The translations under genes and the position numbers were made by a program. From contig CM019066.1 in the NCBI GenBank assembly GCA_009667805.1, positions 328,829,119 to 328,893,118 on the forward strand: a stretch of 64,000 nucleotides of DNA, in the 5' to 3' direction. Source of the DNA: Leptobrachium leishanense. Taxonomy: Eukaryota; Chordata; Amphibia; Anura; Megophryidae. Of this stretch, positions 56,399 to 64,000 are shown piece by piece. The notes beneath the pieces are model-generated. The model was not told where the DNA came from. It saw only the letters and a list, made by a program, of their open reading frames with translations, and ran no database searches. Every line of letters begins with the position of its first letter. The stretch's first letter is position 1.

Positions 56399-57152
56399 AG
56401 GGGTTATTCAATAAGTGCCAAACTCTCCACCGAATTGCTTGAACAGGGAATTTCCCTCTACGGTGCAATGTCATGGCAGTTCGTCTATTCACTAAACTGT
56501 CAATTCACCAAATACTGGCGAATTGACAGCGAAATATGGTGCAGTTCGCCGCAATTTGGCGATCTTCGGTGGCAGCAAAATTGTTCCATCAGTAATGAAT
56601 AATCTATTCAGAGATGCTGAACTGCAATGAAATGTCAGTGAAATGCCCTGATTTTTGGTGATTGAGTTCGGCAGGTTTAAACCAGTGAATCCCATAGAAT
56701 TCAGTGTAAAAAAAATTATCATTTTTATTTAATCAACTGTTTATTCTTTTCATTTTCAGCAAACCATTTTTTATTTACTTATTTTTTTGAGCACGTTTAC
56801 GTATTTTTTAAATGAAATTTTTGATTCCCAATTTTATTAAGGTGTTTTTTTTAAAAATTCTGTAACAGAGCTTTAATTATTCGTTATAGGATCATTTTTT
56901 ATTAGGTCACACATTTTAATGCATTTTTATTGGGTTAAACACATACTAGAAGAATAGCAGTGTTCTGTTTTTTTTATCTGCAGTTCGACGGTCTTCAGAG
57001 GTCTGTTCGGCGATGCCATGTTCGGCACACTTTGGGGACCCTGCGGTGAATAGTGAATTAACTGCAGAGTCCTCATAGTGGAATCCCCGAAGTGCGCTGC
57101 ACGAGAAAGCACTGAAATTTCCCTGAAATTTTGGGGAATTCTGAGTAAACCT
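56399..57152 (+). mobile_element. CAGGGTTATTC-family element, diverged copy
   Basis: Starts GGGGTTATTCAATAAGTGCC and ends GGAATTCTGAGTAAACC. Core strings TACGGTGCAATGTCATGGCAG, CCCATAGAATTCAGTGTAAAA, TTCTGTAACAGAGC and TTTGGGGACCCTGCGGTG. Confidence 0.65.
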
Positions 57153-57353
57153 TAAACTGTTTTGTTTTTGTTAGCTATAGGCAATTGTTGTACATTTTTC
57201 TACACATTGTCACGTTTATATGATAAAGTACTAATTACTAAATAACAAATCTTCACAAAACTGTTAGATATCACTTCTGCTATACCCTGGATTCATTTGA
57301 GTATGAGAACCATTTCTTTTGTTCCATTTATCTAAATATGTTTTACACAATCT

Positions 57354-57432
57354 CACATATGAGATATACATGTTCCCCATAGAACTTTGGTCTAGTTAAT
57401 CTATAGGGAACATGCATATCTCATATGTGATC
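57354..57432. repeat. 78-bp hairpin
   Basis: CACATATGAGATATACATGTTCCC with its complement GGGAACATGCATATCTCATATGTG around a 30-base loop (one mismatch in the arms). Possibly a very short MITE; no target duplication found. Confidence 0.75.
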
Positions 57433-58460
57433 AATGATTATGTCTAATACCCTATTGATACTTACCTGAACCCAGTAAGTGATAAATAATACCAGCTGCT
57501 ATTAACAATAAGAGTGTATGCAATATTGTAACAAGGTTCAATACACCAATTATGAAACCACCCCTAAGTGGAACCACAAGTTAAAATACCCATTAATGCT
57601 TCAAATATTTTTTTTTAAGTTTGACTATATTGATGAGGCACCTGCTAATTTTGTAGCCTTAGCACCCCATGCTGAGGTTTATCTTCTTTGTTATATATAT
57701 TATAGTATACTATATATATCCAAAAAGCAGTCCGCAACACCAACACATAATAAATTACCAAAAAAGGGCTGGGTTCCGGGATAGTTTGTATATATAGATA
57801 CATGACTGAATATTTTGTATCAACAGTTTAATATGCTTCATACATTATGAATAGACTCTAGAATGTTGAATCAAACTATTTTATTTGTTTAGATGTAATG
57901 TAGGAAGTTTCTTCCCGGACGCCAGTGGATCGGTGCTGCTGCGTGTGACCGGGTTGCATGTTTGTAACGCCATGATGTACGGTTCGGTAGGGTTTGAATG
58001 GGGTCACAGACTTGGAAAGTGGGTATATAATGTTGTATTGCATCTGTTTTGTTAACCTTGATTAAAGTTCTGTATGAACTGAAACATCGTTTCACAATAC
58101 ATCTTTTTTTGATAATTTTATTATTTGTTGGTGTTGTGGACTGCTTTTTGGATTTATATTCGGCACAGTCTTGGTCCAGCACCAGACTTAAATTTACTAC
58201 CCCATCTAGTACAGCAGGAGTCTGGGGCTCTTGTGTTGTATGTAGGTATGTGTATATATATATATATATATATAATTTCCTATCAAACAAATTCCTGTCA
58301 CTCACTTCCAGTTGCATGCTTCTGGGTGAGAGACAGCTGTGAGTTGCTGTGAGTTCACTCTGGCATACCAACCAGCAATGGGGCTCACAATGTCGCTGCT
58401 GAGGGCCAATCATGCAAGCACAGTGTGAAGCCACTCGGAAGGAGAATATGGCACTGCACG
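57433..58460. repeat. Repeat-derived stretch with an inverted pair
   Basis: CCAAAAAGCAGTCCGCAACACC (about 57720) is inverted at GGTGTTGTGGACTGCTTTTTGG (about 58131), 390 bp apart. Between them, near 58050-58090, TTAAAGTTCTGTATGAACTGAAAC is a repeat-like palindromic motif. A (TA)n microsatellite lies at 58253-58273. The 232-codon minus frame 57889-58587 crosses these repeats and is not a gene. Confidence 0.5.
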
Positions 58461-58468
58461 GTGCTGGA

Positions 58469-59192
58469 TAGGGATGGACTGCCAGTTTGAATCGGTTCGA
58501 AGTTCGATTCGAACATCGGCTGTTCGAAAATTCAAGAACTTCGAACTTTTCGGGACGTTCGCAGAAGGTTCGAAAAAAAATTTTCAAAAAAATTCCAAAA
58601 AATGCTTAAAAGATCCTAAAAAATCTAAAAATAAAGAGACTTTTTACTGCAGAATATTATAATAAACAGTTTATTAGATATTGAATTAAAATGGGAATAT
58701 TTTTAACATTGAACCTATGGGATTCATAAACATTTCCCACTCATTGTTGGTCAAACATTTCCCACTCATTGTTGGTCATACATTTCTCACTCCCTGTTGG
58801 TCAAACATTTCCTACTCCTTGTTGGTCAAACATTTCCCACTCATTGTTGGTCAAACATTTCCTATGGCTTCAAATCACGTTTAAAGCATGAGCAAATGCG
58901 GTAAAAATTAGCTCAGTGCACAGCGTTGGAATGGCTCAGCACTCAGCAGTGAAAGGGTTAAAAACCATTTTCCCCATTGTTTCCTGTCCCCCAGGGCAGT
59001 ACCCGGACCCCCATACACCTTTTATAGCCAATATCTTGCATATATGCCCTCTTGGAGGGGACCTTAATTTTTGAACGTTCGAACCCCATTGACTTGCATG
59101 GTGTTCAAATCGTGTTCGAGTTCGCGGTCAAACTTTTTCGGGTGTTCGAGTTTGAATGCGAATCGAACATGGGGGTGTTCGGTCCATCACTA
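58469..59192. mobile_element. Short hAT element related to the 6.6-kb hAT, perfect 8-bp duplication
   Basis: TAGGGATGGACTGCC and GGTCCATCACTA ends with GTGCTGGA on both sides (58461-58468, 59193-59200). Subterminal TTCGAA strings as in 17512-24122. The right subterminal stretch (58975-59070: CCAGGGCAGTACCCGGACCC, CATATATGCCCTCTTGGAGG) is the reverse of 17630-17710 in the large element, showing common descent. Inside are a piece of the CAGGGTTATTC family (58595-58722) and a 25-bp tandem repeat. Confidence 0.9.
58726..58862. repeat. 25-bp tandem repeat, five units, inside the hAT element
   Basis: Unit CATTTCCCACTCATTGTTGG plus TCAAA, repeated about five times with small changes. Confidence 0.85.
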
Positions 59193-59200
59193 GTGCTGGA

Positions 59201-60187
59201 TTGGGTAAGCACAGGCAGAGATATTTCATCAAGGGACAAGGAATCGCATTGATCTTTGAGACTGATGTAATATCCACCCCCCCATGGGATATCGCAGGCA
59301 AAGCACACCTGATCGGTAAAGCTGCACTTTAAAGATCAGGCTGAGGTTATTAATTGACTATTAATGGAAGTAATCAAGTATATAACCCTAGACAACCTCG
59401 TATGTACATGTTAGTAAGTGGAAACCACAGTTGGACACTGTGGATGTATTTGTTTGAGAAACAGGCATGAAACCAATTTATGGTGATGATAAATACCAGA
59501 TGCTTTGAAATTATTGGAACAGTCCACTGTTGAGAGTTTTTTTTTTTTTAAATCTATAAGGCCATAATGAGACATGCTTTTCTGACGAGTTTTGCAATTA
59601 TTTATCTCTGTACATACTTATTATACACTGTGCCGCTATGGAATTTTATTATTTTTAGATTGGTTAGAATGGAGTAAGAATGGCATAACCTGCTGTAATG
59701 CTTTCTCGCCCTGTACATAGTACATTCTATTTCCAGAACTTTTGTGTTTCATCATTTCTTTGTGTGGTTTTTTTTCCCATTTGATAATTTTGTTTCGACA
59801 TTTTATCATTTCCTTATTTGGTTAAGAAATTATGTTCCTCAAATAAAACGTATGACCTTTATACCCATCCTTGCAAAACATCCTTAACATAACTTGGATG
59901 GCATTTTATTTTTTTTTCCCCTTGAAGATATGTGTTTTATATCATATCTAACATTCACTGAAAAGACCTGCTGCCAATTTAATAAGGTTCTATTTTAAAC
60001 ATACTCAATTGTTCAATAGAAAAAAAAAACCCGTGTTAGAAAGTAACATATTGCCAAGTACAGAGATGACTCTTTGAGAATGAAAATAGATTTAATAAAT
60101 CTTTAAACCACATGTAAAATATCTTCAATGTGAAATCAGGGAACAGCCATTTTAATGGTATTTAGGTACTATTTTTATAAAAACTTT
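59201..60187. other. No gene recognised
   Basis: A small palindrome (CCTGATCGGTAAAG...CTTTAAAGATCAGG) lies at about 59308-59341; the remainder is AT-rich without features. Confidence 0.35.
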
Positions 60188-61075
60188 CAGGGTTATTCAA
60201 AGAGAATCAAACAGTCACCGCACGTTCAGTGACTTTTCGTTCTCTTCAATTCGGTGTGATTTGGCGATCCCATTTCGGCGACCCTGGGGTGTATACAGCA
60301 AGCACCACAGGGCCGTCGTAGTGCAGGGAAAAGCCGCCGCAAACCCGACGAACACTCACTGCAAAACCCGTCGAACACTCATCGAAACCCACAAAAACAT
60401 CTGGATTAACCCCGCCAAACACGCCGAAGAAACCCAAGAAGCCGCCGATCACAGTGCAGAGCAGCCGCCGGAAAAACCTGACACGCAGGCGAAGGAGGTA
60501 AAAAAAAAGTATGCTTGAAAGTTGGAAAATTGAAACTCTGCAAAAAAAGTACTGAGCGAAAATGTCTGCAATTTACACATAAGATCCAATGAATGATAAT
60601 AAAAAGGGCAGTTACAGTAAAAAGATAAGACGATTTAAAAAAAAAAAAGAAACGGGAAAAAAAAATTGACAAAAAAATCCCCAAAAATGATCCTAAAAAA
60701 ACAATGAATAAAGAGACTCTTTACTGCAGAATATTATAATAAACGGTTTATTAGATATTGGATTAAAACGGGAATTTTTTAACATTAATGCCTATGGGAA
60801 TCGACTGAATAAATCTGTCGAATTAAACCACCGAAGAGCAGGGCAACTTTTCCCTGGTGTTTTGTGTTCTCTGAATAGACGACATTACTTCTCTTTGGGG
60901 ATTTCACTGCCCTCGAACAGGCACCGAACAGGCACCGTATGTGCAGGCAATTCGCCAGGATTTGGCAAACTGCCTGCTCTCTGAATAGCCGAATGGCCAG
61001 GAAAGGTAACCGAACGCTGAATTTCACTGTTCGGTTACCTTTCGGGCCCAGATCGGCTCTCTTTGAATAACCCAG
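60188..61075 (-). mobile_element. CAGGGTTATTC-family element, complete copy, reverse
   Basis: CAGGGTTATTCAAAGAGAATC to GGCTCTCTTTGAATAACCCAG. It is the reverse complement of 51299-52213 along its length (for example ACTGCAGAATATTATAATAAAC, GGCAATTCGCCA). 888 bp. The 60261-60518 frame is GC composition in the CGG-rich end. Confidence 0.8.
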
Positions 61076-61893
61076 TTAGAAGTTGTTACACCAGTTTTTG
61101 TGTGTTGTTACTTTCTCTTGATTTTTTTTTAAGATGAATACTTCTTCTACCAAGAATATTTATGGGTTTAGAAAGAAGTTAGAAACTAGGCACATACCAG
61201 AGGACCGGCATGTTAGTTATGTGTTTGTGGATCAGGGAATCCTTCTGGTTGCGGTGGGTTGTGTTTTTGTACTTAGCTCCCAAAAGACTTGGAAATGTCT
61301 CTTGGTGCTTTTGGCCCCTACTGGAAATCGGCCCGCAGCCAAGAAGAAGAGCCGCTGGCCACGGTTCTGACCAACTTGACAATTCGTCAAAATCACCGGC
61401 CGACAGTCTACAGGCAGCCTCTGAGTGCGTCACTTTATACACGCCCACACAGCTCTCACTCACGGCCATTCTCAGATCAACTCATGTGGAGTGCTCAGGA
61501 AGTAGGCAGAGCGCGCATGTTCCTATTTGAACAGACGTACAGTCTAATTCTGGAGCGCTGCACGAATTTGATCTATTACAAACAAACTTATTTGCAAATG
61601 TGCTCCAAGCATTCCTCTGAAATTTCAATACATCAGCCATGACAACCAGTGTGTTGAAATCATTTGAAAACCTTTTTGAGATTCGTTTTTCCTACTTGGA
61701 ACCACGAGATTCAAGCTATAATGTAAATGTAGTAGCACTGTTTGGTCAGCAGAGGAATCCCTCCGCCTGTCAAACAGGGCTTACCTACAGTGAACATATA
61801 CAGTGGCACACCTTCGTATATATTTACTGTGTGGGTGATAGAAAGTCATTTTCCATAAAACTGCTGAGTCCTGCCAGAGGTTTTATGGAAAAT
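61076..61893. other. No gene; hairpin at 61847-61897
   Basis: The TTTTCCATAAAACTGC...AGGTTTTATGGAAAA palindrome also occurs at about 54704-54745. Frames at 61134-61642 overlap in three phases and have no domain. Confidence 0.4.
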
Positions 61894-62028
61894 TGAAGAG
61901 GTCAAACTCTGCCCCACTAGATGTTGATTGCCTACAATTCCCAGAATTCTTTTAATGCAATGGGTGGCCAGAGAATCACAGGAGATGTAGTTCAGAAACA
62001 TCTGGGGGGCCAGAGGTTGAGATCCCTG
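61894..62028 (-). mobile_element. hAT-like MITE, CAGGGATCTCAACCTCTGG end
   Basis: In reverse it starts CAGGGATCTCAACCTCTGGC; the other end (GGTCAAACTCTGCCCCACTAG) is its imperfect inverse. CTACAATTCCCAGAATTC and its partner GTAGTTCAGAAACATCTGG are typical of this vertebrate MITE type. Confidence 0.6.
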
Positions 62029-63731
62029 AGTTAACAGGACACTCAAGACAAGGACACTGCCCCTGCACTCAAAGCCTTCAAAAAAAGTAGTTTTCTTAAA
62101 ATCGGGTTTCACAAGTCGGCTTGTAATAAAATGACAAATAGCAGTGTGCTGACAGCCCCCACTAACGTATTTCACCAAATCCGAGGCTTTTCTAAAAAAT
62201 TTAGATGTGATTTGTTGGAAAAAACGACATTATTATGTTTTTAACGTATTTGTAACCTTTTATGTAGGTCATCTTCTTCAGGTCAATATTAATTATTTTA
62301 TGGTTTATTAATATATTACAGAAAAATTAAGAGTTAAATATTACAGTCAAAGAAATAATAAGAGTCGATATATATTACAAAATAAATATCTGCTTCCCAG
62401 AAGTCCAGAGCACCGGATACGGATATGATAAATTTGACCAGAATTACAACAGTCCCAAGACGACAATAACCACATAAAGTCCATCAAGTGTTTCATTGTT
62501 TAAATCTTAACTAATAAAAAAAAATCATTGTTTTTATTTTCCTATTCTTTCATATTACAGTACCCGCAACAATGATGCACTTTGATGTTAACGTTTTAAT
62601 TAGTACTGCTAATTTTCAGGCTGAGTCTACGGCTTTCATGAGCTACATGATTCATGTTGGCTCAGTGGGGTTCTTCGAATTGTCTTGATGCTTTGTTCCT
62701 GTGAGTATATGAGAAAGGAAACCTAAGATGTATTGATACATCCTCTGCATAGCTTTGAAAAGGTTTGTGACGTGGGTCTTCAGAAGCTGTTTTTAGTGAG
62801 GATATTCTGGTTATTATTGATTTGACATGAACTTGGCCTGCGGCCCTGAGGGAATGCTCTGTGTGCATAATTTACTCTTCCTGTAATTGTCTATTTAACT
62901 TGGCAATCCAAAATAATTTTTTCCTGTAAGAGAGACTGAGACGTCACTAGAGCATTGGTTAGATTAATTAATGAGGCATAATAATGCTCATATTAAAAAC
63001 TCATGAGATGATACCTTTCCCCGCTGTTTCCTGTCAACTTCCCTAAGAGATTTACATCATGCAGTAGGTATACATGAGTCATTAGTCTTAAAGACTATTC
63101 TGTCCTTTCATTTGACGTAAACATTGCAAAAAAAATAGGATATATAACTAAATAACCATCTGTTCTATTAAGTCCTTGACATTTTATTTTATTTCCTGTC
63201 AACAGAACGTAAAGGAAGTAAATATAATAACAGTAGCTAATTATATTGTTCCAGCATGTTTACTGATCAAAATATGTCTTTGTATATAATGTTCCCGGCT
63301 AATCATCTTCATCTTATTTTAGTCACACCCATGTTTTTTTTACCTTTAAGCCATAAATTTTGCTAAATGATGTTTTGTTCTCTTATAGAGGACACTATAA
63401 ATAGACAAAGTGAGCTGTGCCTTAGCCTGTGAAAGTATTTTCCCCCTCTATTCATTAAGACTAAGAGAGTGTTTTCAACTGTCCACGTTCACAAAACAGA
63501 ATGAAAACTGATTCTAGAGACGTATTTACTAAACATTTCCCCTTCTACAAAAATTGTAGTACTTGTTAATTGAAAATTTTAGTTCTATTTTCTTTTCTGT
63601 CATCCAAAGCGACACCATTTTTGTGTACATCACTCAAGTCAAGCCACCATTGTTTGACTAAAGCAACTGGGGTTATTAAATAGACCTTATATTTTAGCTT
63701 TAATGCCCCCCATGTAGTACATGACCTATAG
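62029..63731. other. No gene or repeat recognised
   Basis: AT-rich, unique-looking. No domain-bearing frame on either strand. Confidence 0.4.
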
Positions 63732-64000
63732 CAGGGATGGCAAACCTTTTTGAGCCCGAGTGCCCAAACTGGATCGCTGAACCAACTTATGTGTCTCAAA
63801 GTACCAACCCCGCAATTAGACCCAAATACTGATTTATTTTAGAAAAAGCACTTCATACGACTGTTTGAATTATTTATGTGCTTAAGTCTTAGAAGAATAA
63901 TACAGTATAAGAAGATTAATATATTGCCCCAGCTCACACGTGGATATATATTGCCCCCAGCTCACACGTGGATATATTTACCCCCAACTCACACATAGAT
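63732..64000 (+). mobile_element. Left end of a hAT/Charlie-like element, cut by the window edge
   Basis: CAGGGATGGCAAACCTTTTT, followed by GAGCCCGAGTGCCCAAACTG, is the common CAGGG(G/A)TGGCAAAC hAT-type start. The right end lies outside. The minisatellite at 63924 begins within it. Confidence 0.65.
63924..64000. repeat. Minisatellite, same family as 14040-15410, reverse orientation
   Basis: CCCCCAGCTCACACGTGGATATAT and its neighbours are the reverse complement of the ATATATCCATGTGTGAGCTGGGGG unit at 15270-15350. About three units are visible before the window ends. Confidence 0.85.

Noticed and set aside
57889..58587. 232-codon minus-strand frame
   Set aside because: It crosses a (TA)n run, an inverted repeat pair and the hAT subterminal region, and has no domain.

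Overview
This is a stretch of vertebrate nuclear DNA, most probably from a frog (anuran amphibian). The evidence is the repeat mixture: L2, CR1 and L1/Tx1-type LINEs, Tc1 transposons, hAT elements with TAGGGATGAGC-type ends, many MITEs with TAA/TTA (PIF/Harbinger-type) or TTAA (piggyBac-type) target duplications, and minisatellites. I see no complete host gene. The one recognisable host-derived coding piece is a 56-codon fragment matching the C-terminal end of cysteinyl-tRNA synthetase (CARS1) at 16886-17053, cut off by a LINE tail. The organism call is an inference from repeat composition.

Layout. 0-5 kb holds a diverged 0.9-kb tandem pair, then a nest of MITEs (an element of a CAGGGTTATTC family carrying one MITE, followed by a GGGCCC-ended MITE carrying two). 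5-8.7 kb holds an L2 tail, a small hAT element and a TTAA-flanked element whose right half is a series of hairpins. 8.7-11.3 kb is two minisatellites (about 40-bp and about 62-bp units), the second split by an inverted L2 tail; an L1/Tx1-like 3' end follows. 13.6-15.5 kb is a non-autonomous hAT element filled with a 27-30-bp minisatellite. 16.9-24.1 kb holds the CARS1 fragment, a LINE tail and a 6.6-kb hAT element with a decayed transposase gene, itself interrupted by a TTAA element. 24-27.7 kb is largely featureless. 27.7-35.3 kb is a dense array: MITEs, a TTAA element holding a MITE and a CR1 fragment, a full-length Tc1 element whose transposase has one stop codon, and two MITEs sharing one TTA. 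35-64 kb is mixed: L2 tails, another TTAA element, an L1/Tx1-like retroposon, a 2.5-kb L2 copy, a Tc1 3' remnant, further CAGGGTTATTC-family copies, a second GGGCCC-ended MITE with a nested MITE, a short hAT relative of the 6.6-kb element, and at the right edge another hAT-like end followed by the same minisatellite as at 14-15.4 kb in reverse orientation.

No operon or pathway is encoded. The elements relate to one another as partners: autonomous-like hAT and Tc1 copies alongside short derivatives, and several pre-insertion sites can be read from paralogous copies inside the window, giving a relative insertion order. Many of the longer open frames are low-complexity or repeat artefacts and were left out.
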